Assembly (NCBI GenBank): GCA_934589145.1
Contig: CAKTNW010000005.1
Location: 1-64,000 of the forward strand
From: an uncultured Oscillospiraceae bacterium
GTDB taxonomy: Bacteria; Bacillota; Clostridia; Oscillospirales; Oscillospiraceae
Reading direction: 5' to 3'
DNA length: 64,000 nucleotides
Under the pieces are notes generated by a model that saw only the letters and a list, made by a program, of their open reading frames with translations, did not search any database and had not been told where the DNA came from. The position numbers and the translations under genes are program-made. Position 1 is the stretch's first letter. Each line of letters begins with the position of its first letter. Positions 41,613 through 49,950 of the stretch are shown one piece after another.

Positions 41613-42125
41613 TCAGGTATTCAGGAAGGGGTCGTCCAGCATACCGAGACGGCGCAGCATGGTCTTTTTCACCGCCTTGAAGATATTCTCGTAGCCGGTG
41701 CAGCGGCACAGGTGGCCGCTGAGGAGCTTGCGCAGCTCGTCGTCGGTATAGTACACCTTGCGATCCAGGATCTCGGCGGCGGTCATGATGAAGCCGGGGA
41801 TGCAGAAGCCGCACTGGATGGCGGTCTCGTCCATAAACGCCTGCTGGATGTCGCTCAGCTCACCGTTGGGGCCGGTGAGACCCTCCAGGGTGGTGATATG
41901 CTTGCCCTCGGCCCACACCGCCAGGTACAGGCAGGAGTTAAAGCACTCGCCGTCGATCAGCACGTTGCAGGCGCCGCACTCGCCCACCTCGCAGCCCTTC
42001 TTCACAGAGGTCAGGCGGAAATCGTTGCGGAGCATATCGGTCAGGGACGCGCGGACGTCCACCATCTGCTCCACTTTCTTGCCGTTGATCCAGCAGGTCA
42101 CCAGCGCATACTGTTTCTTTGCCAT
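41613..42125 (-). CDS. Molybdenum hydroxylase [2Fe-2S] small subunit (XdhC/CoxS-like)
   Basis: 170 residues with plant-type ferredoxin cluster CEVGECGACNVLIDGECFNSC (about 44-64) and the second helical cluster CGFCIPGFIM...GHLCRCTGYENI (about 103-142). Passes electrons from the molybdenum centre to FAD. Last of the three-gene operon; start overlaps the FAD-subunit stop (1 nt). Confidence 0.93.
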   Translation of the reverse strand: MAKKQYALVTCWINGKKVEQMVDVRASLTDMLRNDFRLTSVKKGCEVGECGACNVLIDGECFNSCLYLAVWAEGKHITTLEGLTGPNGELSDIQQAFMDETAIQCGFCIPGFIMTAAEILDRKVYYTDDELRKLLSGHLCRCTGYENIFKAVKKTMLRRLGMLDDPFLNT

Positions 42126-43012
42126 TACAGCTCACCTCCCGCCAGTTTCACGGATTCGATCAGGCAGCGCTTGGCGCTCTCCACAGCGATGTGGCTGCGG
42201 AACGCCTTGCTGGCACGCCAGGAGTCACGGGGGTTGATGTCCTCCAGCACCTTGCGGCCGAAAGCCTCGATATTTTCCAGCGTCACGGCCTTGCCGTTGA
42301 TGAATTCCTCTGCCGTGGCGGCCCGCATGGGGACGGGGCCCGCCACGCCGAAGGCGATACGCACCCGCTCGAAGGTCTTGCCGTCCGGGCTGAGCCGGGC
42401 GTTGACGGAGGTACCCAGGGTGGCGATGTCCATGGCGTTGCGCATGGCGTACTTGATATAGTGGCCCCAGGTGCGGTCATAGCTGGCCTTGGGGATCAGG
42501 ATGGCGGTCTGGATCTCGCCGTCCTCGATCTTCAGATCCACGGTACCGGCCTTGAGATAGAACTCCTTGATGGGGATGCGGCGGACGCCGTTTTTGCCGG
42601 TGATCTCCACGATGGCCTCCCACGCGTGGAGCGTGGAGGAGGAGTCGGCGGAGGTGACGCCGTTGCAGGTGTTGCCGCCGATGGTACCGGCGTTGCGGAT
42701 CTGCGGGCCGCCCACCATGTCCACCGCCTCGCCCAGGACGTTGATGTACTTCTGGATGATGGGGTCGTTGGTGATGTGGGTGAAGCTGGTGAGACTGCCG
42801 ATGCGGATGTTCTCCTCTTCGTCGATGGAGATGCCCCGCATCTCGTCGCACTTCTGGATGGAGATCAGGGCCTTGCCGGCCCGCTTGCCCTCGCGCATCT
42901 GCACCAGCACGTCGGTGCCGCCGGCGATGATCTGGGCCTCGGGATGCTCCAGACGAAGGCGCACGGCATCCTGTACGTCTTTCGCCTCGTAAAGCGCTAA
43001 CATATCATACAT
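42125..43012 (-). CDS. Molybdenum hydroxylase FAD-binding subunit (XdhB/CoxM-like)
   Basis: 295 residues. FAD contacts AGGTDVLVQMREGK near residue 31 and TIGGNTCNGVTSADSS near 107, then the CO dehydrogenase flavoprotein C-terminal domain. ATG at 43012 has AAGGAGG upstream; the longer frame overlaps the Mo-subunit gene. Forms a heterotrimer with its neighbours. Confidence 0.93.
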   Translation of the reverse strand: MYDMLALYEAKDVQDAVRLRLEHPEAQIIAGGTDVLVQMREGKRAGKALISIQKCDEMRGISIDEEENIRIGSLTSFTHITNDPIIQKYINVLGEAVDMVGGPQIRNAGTIGGNTCNGVTSADSSSTLHAWEAIVEITGKNGVRRIPIKEFYLKAGTVDLKIEDGEIQTAILIPKASYDRTWGHYIKYAMRNAMDIATLGTSVNARLSPDGKTFERVRIAFGVAGPVPMRAATAEEFINGKAVTLENIEAFGRKVLEDINPRDSWRASKAFRSHIAVESAKRCLIESVKLAGGEL

Positions 43013-43026
43013 TGCTGCGTACCTCC

Positions 43027-45321
43027 TTAGTCTTGGATCAGACCCTCTTCGCTGAACCGCTTGAAGAGAATGTGGGCGTTCATGGGGCTTTGGTCGATGG
43101 CAACGCCGGTGGCGTTGAGGATGGCGTTGCGGATGGCGGGCGCACCGGAACAGGCAGGCGGTTCGCCCAGGGCCTTGGTGCCGAAGGCGGAGGTGGGCTC
43201 GGCGTTCTCCACGAACTGGGCCTCCAGATGGGGGTGATCCATGATGGTGGACAGCTTGTAGTCCAGCAGGTTGTTGTTCAGGGGCTTGCCGGTCTTTTCG
43301 TCGAACAGCAGCTGTTCGCCCATGCCGTAGCCGATGGCCATGGACATGCCGCCATGCACCTGTGCCTCCGCTAGGGCGGGGTTGATGAGCTTGCCGCAGT
43401 CGTGGACGTTGATGATGTTCTTCAGCGTCACCTTGCACATGGGGATATCCACCTCGATATCCGCGAAGGTGCAGCCGAAGGAATAGGCGTTGTTCTGGAT
43501 GGTATAGGTGCTCTCGGCGGTAATATGCTCGGAATCGTTGGGATTATACTGGGCGGTCATGGCCAGCTCGCGGAGGGACATCAGCACCTTGCCGTCGGTA
43601 TTGCGGACGATGTTGCCGTCCACGATGTCCATGTTGTAGGGGGCCTGGCGGGTGATCTTCTGGGCATAGGCCAGGATCTTCTCCTTCAGCAGCAATCCGG
43701 TCTTGCGGATGGAGAAGCCCGCCACATAGGTCTGGCGGCTGGCGTAGGCGCCCAGGCCGGTGGGAGTGATGTCCGTATCCTGGCAGGACACCACATGCAC
43801 GTCCTTATAGCTCTTCAGGCCCACCACATCGGCGGTCATCTGGGAGTAGGCGGTGTCGGCGCCCTGGCCGATCTCCGTCTCGCCGCACTGCATGGTGACG
43901 GTGCCGTCCAGATTCAGCAGCATGCGGTTGGAGCTGGTCTCCAGAGAGATGGGATACACGGCGGTGTTGTACCAGAAGGTGGCCACGCCGATGCCGCGGC
44001 GGATGGGGCCGGTGTCCTTGGCATACTCGGCCACCTTGCGGTCGTAATCCATGTACTTGCGGCCCACCTCCAGGCATTCCCGGAAGGAGTCGTAGTAGTT
44101 GACGTTGTGGCTGAAGCCGTCCTCATAGCCCTGGGGCATGATGTTCTGCATGCGGAAGGCCAGGGGATCCATGCCCACGGCCTTGGCGCACTCGTCCACG
44201 TTGGCCTCGTCGGCGAAGGACGCCTGGGGCATACCGTAGCCGCGCATGGCGCCTGCGGCAGGGCGGTTGGTGAACACCGTCCAGGCGTCGCACTCCATGT
44301 TGTCGCAGGGGTAGTGCTGGGGGAAGGAGCCCATGGCCTTGGCCACGATAGAGTGGCCGTGGGAGGCGTAGGCGCCCTGGTTGGAGAAGCACTCCACCTT
44401 GCGGGCGGCGAAGGTGCCGTCCTTCCGCAGCCAGGAGACGATATGGAAGCGGATGGCGTGGCGCACGCGGTTGGAGACGAAGGTCTCCTCGCGGGAGCAG
44501 TCGATGCGGACGGTGCGGCCGCCCACCTGGGTGGTACACCAGGCGCACAGGGGCTCGTACAGGGCGTCCTGCTTGTTGCCGAAGCCGCCGCCGATATAGG
44601 GCTTTACCACCCGGATGTCCGCCCAGGGGCGGCCCAGGGCCTGTCCCACGATGCGGCGGATGATATGGGGGATCTGGGTGGAGGAGATCACCACGATGCG
44701 GCCATTCTCCTCATAGGCGAAGCAGCCGTGATTCTCGATATGGCAGTGCTGCACGGTGGGGGTATCGTACCAGCCCTCCACCTTGATGAGGCCCGGCTCC
44801 TGGATGGTGGTCTGATAGTCGCCTTTCTTCATGTCGGTGTGCTTGAGGATGTTGTGGGGGAACTTCTCATGGAGTTGGGGCGCACCCTCCTCCATAGCCT
44901 TCTGCACGTCCAGCACAAAGGGCAGCTCCTCATATTCCACCTTCAGGGCGCGGACGCCCTGCATGGCGGCCACCTCATTCTCGGCGATGACCACCGCCAC
45001 ATCGTCGCCCCAATAGCGCACATGCTGATTCAGCAGGTGGCGGTCCGCCACGTCCTGATGGCCGGGATCCATGGACCAGGGATGGCCCGCCGTGGGGAAG
45101 GTGATATCCGGCACGTCAAAGCAGGTCAGCACCTTCACCACGCCGTCGATGGCCTCGGCGGCGGCGGTATCCACCGACTTGACGAAGCCGTGGGCGATCT
45201 CCGCGTGCTTGATGCGGACGTACAGGGCGTCCTGGGGCATCTGATCCTCATAGTATTTCGTCCGGCCTGTCGCCTTGTCATAGGCGTCCACACGGACTTG
45301 GCTTCTTCCGACTTCACCCAT
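43027..45321 (-). CDS. Molybdenum hydroxylase molybdopterin-binding subunit (XdhA/CoxL-like)
   Basis: 764 residues, catalytic subunit of a xanthine dehydrogenase/aldehyde oxidase-type enzyme. Mo-cofactor contacts include GGFGNKQDALYEP and RPAAGAMRGYGMPQ. Further contacts are CGETEIGQGADTAYSQ and the catalytic Glu in ALGEPPACSGAPAIRNA near the C-terminus. Substrate (purine, aldehyde or N-heterocycle) is not decided by sequence alone. Start follows GAGGAGG. Confidence 0.92.
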   Translation of the reverse strand: MGEVGRSQVRVDAYDKATGRTKYYEDQMPQDALYVRIKHAEIAHGFVKSVDTAAAEAIDGVVKVLTCFDVPDITFPTAGHPWSMDPGHQDVADRHLLNQHVRYWGDDVAVVIAENEVAAMQGVRALKVEYEELPFVLDVQKAMEEGAPQLHEKFPHNILKHTDMKKGDYQTTIQEPGLIKVEGWYDTPTVQHCHIENHGCFAYEENGRIVVISSTQIPHIIRRIVGQALGRPWADIRVVKPYIGGGFGNKQDALYEPLCAWCTTQVGGRTVRIDCSREETFVSNRVRHAIRFHIVSWLRKDGTFAARKVECFSNQGAYASHGHSIVAKAMGSFPQHYPCDNMECDAWTVFTNRPAAGAMRGYGMPQASFADEANVDECAKAVGMDPLAFRMQNIMPQGYEDGFSHNVNYYDSFRECLEVGRKYMDYDRKVAEYAKDTGPIRRGIGVATFWYNTAVYPISLETSSNRMLLNLDGTVTMQCGETEIGQGADTAYSQMTADVVGLKSYKDVHVVSCQDTDITPTGLGAYASRQTYVAGFSIRKTGLLLKEKILAYAQKITRQAPYNMDIVDGNIVRNTDGKVLMSLRELAMTAQYNPNDSEHITAESTYTIQNNAYSFGCTFADIEVDIPMCKVTLKNIINVHDCGKLINPALAEAQVHGGMSMAIGYGMGEQLLFDEKTGKPLNNNLLDYKLSTIMDHPHLEAQFVENAEPTSAFGTKALGEPPACSGAPAIRNAILNATGVAIDQSPMNAHILFKRFSEEGLIQD

Positions 45322-45412
45322 ATGGTTTTCCTCCTCGATATCTGACTTGAAACCGCACTCTGTGAAAAGGAGAAACGGCAGTTATCTGCGTTGGTTATGG
45401 CACATATTTATT

Positions 45413-45428
45413 GTGCTAATCATAGCAC
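45413..45428. promoter_or_regulatory. Palindromic operator overlapping the -10 of the molybdenum hydroxylase operon
   Basis: GTGCTA-ATCA-TAGCAC, 6-bp arms; overlaps the TATGAT -10 at 45424-45419 on the minus strand, a position typical of a repressor site. The regulator is unknown. Confidence 0.6.
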
Positions 45429-45447
45429 GATTCGCGTGGTGTGAAAA
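45419..45447 (-). promoter_or_regulatory. Promoter of the three-subunit molybdenum hydroxylase operon
   Basis: TATGAT at 45424-45419 and a weak -35 (TTTTCA) 17 nt upstream near 45447-45442. The leader after it is about 90 nt and shows no recognisable purine or Moco riboswitch. Confidence 0.6.
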
Positions 45448-45489
45448 GAGGTCTGCGCTATTTTAATTGAAGAATATCCCCACTTTTTG

Positions 45490-45519
45490 TTGACACTTTT
45501 TCAAAAAGCTGGGTATACT
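45490..45519 (+). promoter_or_regulatory. Promoter of mocA-like gene
   Basis: TTGACA at 45490-45495, 18-nt spacer, TATACT at 45514-45519. About 37 nt before the ATG. Confidence 0.82.
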
Positions 45520-45555
45520 ACCAGAAAAGAAACCTTGCAAGGACAGGAGTGAGGC

Positions 45556-46122
45556 ATGATGAACATTGGCTGTGTTGTGATGGCCGCCGGTATGAGCTCC
45601 CGCTTCGGCGGCAACAAGCTGGCCCAGCAGTGGCAGGGCAAGAGCCTGATCCGCCATGCGCTGGAGGCCGTTCCGGCGGACAGGCTGTCCGCCACCGTGG
45701 TGGTGACCCAATATCCGGAGGTAGTGGCGCTGGCAAAGGAATTTGGTTTTACCCCCATCGTCAACAGCCATCCCGAGTATGGCCAGAGCCACACCATCCA
45801 CCTGGGCGTTCAGGCGCTGGAGCGCTGTGACGCGCTGCTCTTTCAGGTGGCCGATCAGCCGCTGCTGCGGCGGGAGAGCGTGGCCCGTCTGATCGACTTC
45901 TACGGCCGCAACCCCGGTCACATCGTGGGCCTCGGCCACGGCGGGCAGCGGGGCAACCCCTGCATCTTCCCCGCCCGGTTCTTCCCGGAGCTGTTGAAGA
46001 TCGAGGGCGACCGGGGCGGCAACGTGGTCATCCGCCAGCATGAAGCCGACCTCCTGCTGTACGAGGTGCCCGCCGATGAGCTGCGGGACGTGGACACCCA
46101 AGAAGCCCTGGCCCAGCTTTGA
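45556..46122 (+). CDS. mocA: Molybdenum cofactor cytidylyltransferase-like NTP transferase (MocA)
   Basis: 188-residue MobA/MocA-type nucleotidyltransferase. Signature VVMAAGMSSRFGGNKL at residues 7-22, DQPLL near 100 and GQRGNPCIFP (about 136-145). It likely converts molybdopterin to the cytosine dinucleotide form needed by xanthine dehydrogenase-type enzymes. The flanking hydroxylase genes on both sides support this. A MobA (guanylyl) role is less likely given no adjacent mob genes. Confidence 0.88.
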   Translation: MMNIGCVVMAAGMSSRFGGNKLAQQWQGKSLIRHALEAVPADRLSATVVVTQYPEVVALAKEFGFTPIVNSHPEYGQSHTIHLGVQALERCDALLFQVADQPLLRRESVARLIDFYGRNPGHIVGLGHGGQRGNPCIFPARFFPELLKIEGDRGGNVVIRQHEADLLLYEVPADELRDVDTQEALAQL

Positions 46123-46137
46123 ACATCTATCCTCTGT

Positions 46138-46166
46138 GAGCCGTGACGGCGGTGCCGTCACGGCTC
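46138..46166. terminator. Bidirectional terminator between mocA and the fused XDH
   Basis: 13-bp perfect stem GAGCCGTGACGGC with complement, loop GGT, followed by TTTT, between convergent genes. Confidence 0.9.
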
Positions 46167-46172
46167 TTTTGC

Positions 46173-48764
46173 TTACTTCTTGGGGGCGTAGGGGGTGTTC
46201 TTCAGGGGCAGGTCAAACTCCCGCTCACCGGTCAGCCGGTAATAGGCGTCGGCGATGGCCGGTGCGGTTGGGATGGAGGTGATCTCGCCGATGCCGATGG
46301 CGCCGCCGGCCACGTTCAGGCCCGGCTTCTCCACCACGATGGCCTGGATCTCCGGCGGGATCTGGTTGGCCCGGAACAGGCCCAGCATGCCGTACTTGGC
46401 GGTGGGCTTGCAGTTCTCGTCGATGGGGTACTTCTCCGTCAGGGCATAGCCCATGGACATGACCACGCCGCCCTCGATCTGCCCCTCGATGCTGAGGGGG
46501 TTGACGGCCTTGCCCACGTCGTGGGCGGCCACCATCTTCTTCACCCGGCCCGTCTCCTTATCCAGAATGCACATCTGGGTGGCGTAGCCGTAGGCCACAT
46601 GGCTGACGGGGTTGGGCACATCCGCGCCCAGGGGATCGGTCTTGGCCAGATATTCGCCGTAGAACTCCTTGCCCTTCAGATCACAGAGCGTCTTGCCGCT
46701 GTCCAGCTCGGCCTTCAGCAGCTCACAGGCGCGGCGGGTGGCCTCGCCTGTCACCAGCGTCTGGCGGGAGCCGGAGGTGTCGCCGGAGTCCGGCGCGATC
46801 CAGGTGTTGTTGCGCTCGTAGACGATGTCGTCCCGCTTCAGGCCGGTATTGGTGACCACCACCTGCACCAGCACGGTGCCCAGGCCCTGGCCGATGCAGG
46901 AGGCGCCGGAGTAGATATGCACCTTGGCGTCGTCCTCCACGATCAGCTTGCAGCGGCCCCAGTCCGGCAGGCCTACGCCCACGCCCGCGTTCTTCATGGC
47001 GCAGGCGATGCCCACGGGATCGCCGTTTCTCACCGCCTCGTCATAGGCGGGCTTGATGGCCTCCAGCGTCTCGACAAGGCCGGTGGAATCGTCCACGATC
47101 TGGCCGTTGGGCAGCACGCCGCCGGGACGGATGGCGTTGCGGTAGCGGATCTCCCAGGGGGAGATCCCCACCAGGTCGGCCATCTGGTTCAGCAGCGTCT
47201 CGGTGCAGAAGCAGGTCTGCGTCACGCCGAAGCCGCGGAACGCGCCGGCCGGGGGATTGTTGGTGTAGTAGGCATGGCCCTCGATCTCGAAATTCTCGTA
47301 GGCGTAGGGGCCTGCCGCATGGGTGCAGGCGCGCTCCAGCACCGGGCCACCCAGAGAGGCGAACGCGCCGGTATCGGACACCACGGAGGCCTTGACGCCC
47401 TGGATGATGCCGTTTTCGTCGCAGCCCATGGTGAAGTTCATGTCAAAGCTGTGGCGCTTGGGGTGCACCAGAATGGACTCCTGGCGGCTCAGCTTGAACT
47501 TGACGGGCTTGCGAGTCAGGTAGCACAGCAGCGCGGCGTGGTGCTGGACGGACATGTCCTCCTTGCCGCCGAAGCCGCCGCCTACCAGCATATTCTGCAC
47601 CTGGCAGTGGTCGTAATCCACGCCCAGCATACCGGCGCACTCGTGCATGGTGGTATGGGCGCTCTGGTCGGTGGTCAGCAGCTTCACGCCGCCGTTGTCC
47701 AGCGGCAGCGCCACACAGCACTCCGGCTCCAGGAACGCGTGCTCCGTCCAGGGGGTGGAAAAATGCTCGGTCAGCACATATTTTGAATTTTTGATGGCGG
47801 TCTCGGCGTCGCCCCGGGAAACGTGCTTATACGCCTGCACGTTGCTCTCGTCCTCCTCGAACACCAGCGGCGCGTCGGGCGCGGCGGCCTCGGTGGGATT
47901 GTGAACGGCGGGCAGCACCTCGTACTCCACCTTCACCAGCTTCTTGGCGGCCTCTACCGTGGCCTGATCCACGGCGCAGACCAGGGCCACGCTGTCGCCC
48001 AGATAGTGGGTCAGCTCGCCCACGCCGATGAGGGTGGGCTGATCCTTCTTGATATGGCCCACGTTCACCTTGCCGGGGATGTCCTTCTGGGTGGCCACGC
48101 AGATCACGCCGGGCAGCGCCTCCGCCTCGGCGGTGTCGATGGACAGGACGCGGGCGCGGGCATACTGGCTGCGCACCGCGCCGCCGTAGCACATGCCGTC
48201 CACATACACATCGTCGGGGTACTGGCCGTAGCCCTGTACCTTCTCGGCCACGTCCAGACGGTGGACGCGGCTGCCCATCTGCCAGTCATCGGCGGATGCT
48301 TCGGGCAGCTTGCCCTCCCGGAAGATCTTCGCCGCCAGCAGAATGCCGTCGATGATCTTCACATAGCCGGTGCAGCGGCAGATGTTGTTGCGGATGGCAA
48401 AGGCGGCCTCCTCACGGGTGGGGTCGGGATTCACGTCCAGCAGACCCTTGGCGGAGATCACCATGCCGGGGATGCAGAAGCCGCACTGCACCGCGCCCGC
48501 CTCGCCGAAGGCGAAGGTATAGACCTCCTTCTCCCAGTCGCTGAGGCCCTCTACCGTGAGGATGGTCTTGCCCTCCAGCTTGTCCGTCTGGGGAATGCAG
48601 GCCTTGGTGGGCTTGCCGTCGATGAGAACGTGGCAGGTGCCGCAGGCACCCTCGCTGCAGCCGTCCTTCACCGAGGTCAGGTGCAGCTCGTCCCGCAGGA
48701 AGCGGATCAGCTTCTGATTCTTCTCCACCGTTACGGTGCTGCCGTTTACGATAAATGTTGCCAT
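46173..48764 (-). CDS. Fused [2Fe-2S]/molybdopterin xanthine dehydrogenase, probably selenium-dependent
   Basis: 863 residues. The first ~160 carry both [2Fe-2S] clusters (CSEGACGTCHVLIDG; CGFCIPG and CRCTGY), and the rest is the Mo-binding catalytic domain with GGGFGGKEDMSVQHH, PPAGAFRGFGVTQ and the catalytic Glu in GIGEITSIPTAPAIADAYYR. The IPTAPA segment and the absence of an FAD domain match the Se-dependent XDH group (TIGR03311-like) rather than aldehyde oxidoreductase. Selenium is a cofactor ligand, not a Sec residue. ATG at 48764 follows AAGGAG. Maturation genes (yqeB/yqeC, selD) are not in this window. Confidence 0.85.
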   Translation of the reverse strand: MATFIVNGSTVTVEKNQKLIRFLRDELHLTSVKDGCSEGACGTCHVLIDGKPTKACIPQTDKLEGKTILTVEGLSDWEKEVYTFAFGEAGAVQCGFCIPGMVISAKGLLDVNPDPTREEAAFAIRNNICRCTGYVKIIDGILLAAKIFREGKLPEASADDWQMGSRVHRLDVAEKVQGYGQYPDDVYVDGMCYGGAVRSQYARARVLSIDTAEAEALPGVICVATQKDIPGKVNVGHIKKDQPTLIGVGELTHYLGDSVALVCAVDQATVEAAKKLVKVEYEVLPAVHNPTEAAAPDAPLVFEEDESNVQAYKHVSRGDAETAIKNSKYVLTEHFSTPWTEHAFLEPECCVALPLDNGGVKLLTTDQSAHTTMHECAGMLGVDYDHCQVQNMLVGGGFGGKEDMSVQHHAALLCYLTRKPVKFKLSRQESILVHPKRHSFDMNFTMGCDENGIIQGVKASVVSDTGAFASLGGPVLERACTHAAGPYAYENFEIEGHAYYTNNPPAGAFRGFGVTQTCFCTETLLNQMADLVGISPWEIRYRNAIRPGGVLPNGQIVDDSTGLVETLEAIKPAYDEAVRNGDPVGIACAMKNAGVGVGLPDWGRCKLIVEDDAKVHIYSGASCIGQGLGTVLVQVVVTNTGLKRDDIVYERNNTWIAPDSGDTSGSRQTLVTGEATRRACELLKAELDSGKTLCDLKGKEFYGEYLAKTDPLGADVPNPVSHVAYGYATQMCILDKETGRVKKMVAAHDVGKAVNPLSIEGQIEGGVVMSMGYALTEKYPIDENCKPTAKYGMLGLFRANQIPPEIQAIVVEKPGLNVAGGAIGIGEITSIPTAPAIADAYYRLTGEREFDLPLKNTPYAPKK

Positions 48765-48837
48765 ACAATGCGCTCCTTCCCGCCGCCCCGGGGCGGTCAA
48801 AGGTGTGTGATGTGGTTTTGCCTAAAAATTTTTCTAT

Positions 48838-48866
48838 ATTATACAATAATTTTCAGTTTTCCGCAA
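48838..48866 (-). promoter_or_regulatory. Promoter of the fused XDH gene
   Basis: TTGCGG at 48866-48861, 17-nt spacer, TATAAT at 48843-48838 on the minus strand. The leader carries a short GC palindrome (CCGCCCCGGGGCGG around 48785). Confidence 0.82.
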
Positions 48867-48890
48867 GGTACATCCGTAAAAACCGTTATT

Positions 48891-49781
48891 CTACTTTTCA
48901 GATAACGTCTCCCCATCCCGATAGGGCAGATAGGCCAGGAACCGCCTGGCGGCCGGGGCCAGTTCCTCCCCCGAGCGGGTGGCCAGGCCGATGCGGCGGA
49001 AGGCGGGCCGGTTCAGCGGACGCAGCGCCACCCGGTAGGGGATGCGCCGCAGCACCAGCTGCGGCAGGATGCTGACGCCCAGGCCGTGCTCCACCATGGA
49101 CATGACGGCGTAATCGTCCAGGGTGGTAAAGCGCACCCGCGGCGCCGTTCCGGCTTGTTCAAACACCTGCATCACCTCACGGTCCCGGTTGCCCGCCTTG
49201 TCCAGCAGGATGAAGGGCTGCTCCGCCAGGGCCACCACCGGGACGCTCTCCAGCCGGGCCAGGGGGTGCTCCTCCGGCAGAACCGCCATCAGCTCATCCC
49301 GCGCCAGCTCCGTGACCGCCAGCTCCGGCCGGGTGGGCAGATGGAGAAAGCCGAAATCCGCCCGGCCCTGCAATATCCACTGTTCGATCTCGGGATAGTT
49401 CCCCATGAGGATCTCAAAGCCGATATTGGGATAGTCCCGCTGAAAGGCGCAGATCATGTTGGGCAGCCAGTGGGTGGCCACGCTGGAAAAGGTGCCGATG
49501 GCCACCGTGCCGGACATGACGCCCCGCAGCTCTCCCGCCATCTGGCGGCACTGCTCCGCCCGGGCCACCATCTCCCGCAGCGACGGCAGCAGACGCAGGC
49601 ACTCGTTGGTGGGGGCCACCCCCTCCCTGCTCCGGCGCAGCAGGGGAAAGCCGATCTCGCTCTCCAGCGCCGCCATCATGCGGCTGACACCGGAGATGGT
49701 GTAGCCCATGGTCTCCGCCGCCGCGGTGATGGAGCCCTTGTCGATGGCGCACAGCAGCACGCGGCATTTCTCGCTCTCCAT
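48891..49781 (-). CDS. LysR-family transcriptional regulator
   Basis: 296 residues. N-terminal winged HTH: CRVLLCAIDKGSITAAAETMGYTISGVSRMMAALESEIGFPLLRRSREGV (about 5-54) with the usual LysR spacing. C-terminal periplasmic-type effector domain. Divergent from an EamA transporter and upstream of the fused XDH gene; either may be the target. AGGAGG before the ATG. Confidence 0.93.
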   Translation of the reverse strand: MESEKCRVLLCAIDKGSITAAAETMGYTISGVSRMMAALESEIGFPLLRRSREGVAPTNECLRLLPSLREMVARAEQCRQMAGELRGVMSGTVAIGTFSSVATHWLPNMICAFQRDYPNIGFEILMGNYPEIEQWILQGRADFGFLHLPTRPELAVTELARDELMAVLPEEHPLARLESVPVVALAEQPFILLDKAGNRDREVMQVFEQAGTAPRVRFTTLDDYAVMSMVEHGLGVSILPQLVLRRIPYRVALRPLNRPAFRRIGLATRSGEELAPAARRFLAYLPYRDGETLSEK

Positions 49782-49795
49782 ATCCGTCCTCCTAC

Positions 49796-49814
49796 ATTTG
49801 ACAAATTGTCAAAT
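49796..49814. promoter_or_regulatory. 19-bp palindrome between lysR and the EamA transporter
   Basis: ATTTGACAA-A-TTGTCAAAT, perfect arms, starting 15 nt upstream of the lysR start. It overlaps TTGACA boxes on both strands and has the T-N11-A symmetry expected of a LysR regulatory site. Confidence 0.65.
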
Positions 49815-49876
49815 CACATTTGAAATATTCTCGCTTTACTCAAGGATACGATGGATGTAGAATTTTGTCAACCACC

Positions 49877-49930
49877 AAAAAGTGGCGCAGCGGCGGCAAC
49901 CTTTTTCTCTCCTCCGCTGCGTCGCTTTTT
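49877..49930 (+). other. Large inverted repeat in the EamA leader (possible attenuator)
   Basis: AAAAAG...CGCAGCGG at 49877-49893 pairs with CCGCTGCG...CTTTTT at 49914-49930, followed by a T run 25 nt before the EamA start. It looks like an intrinsic terminator in the leader of the transporter gene. Confidence 0.6.
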
Positions 49931-49950
49931 CACGCGCAGGAGGCATCTTT

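Noticed and set aside
45322..45555. Purine or molybdenum-cofactor riboswitch before the molybdenum hydroxylase operon
   Set aside because: The ~90-nt leader contains none of the conserved purine or Moco aptamer sequence blocks; only a palindrome over the -10 is visible.
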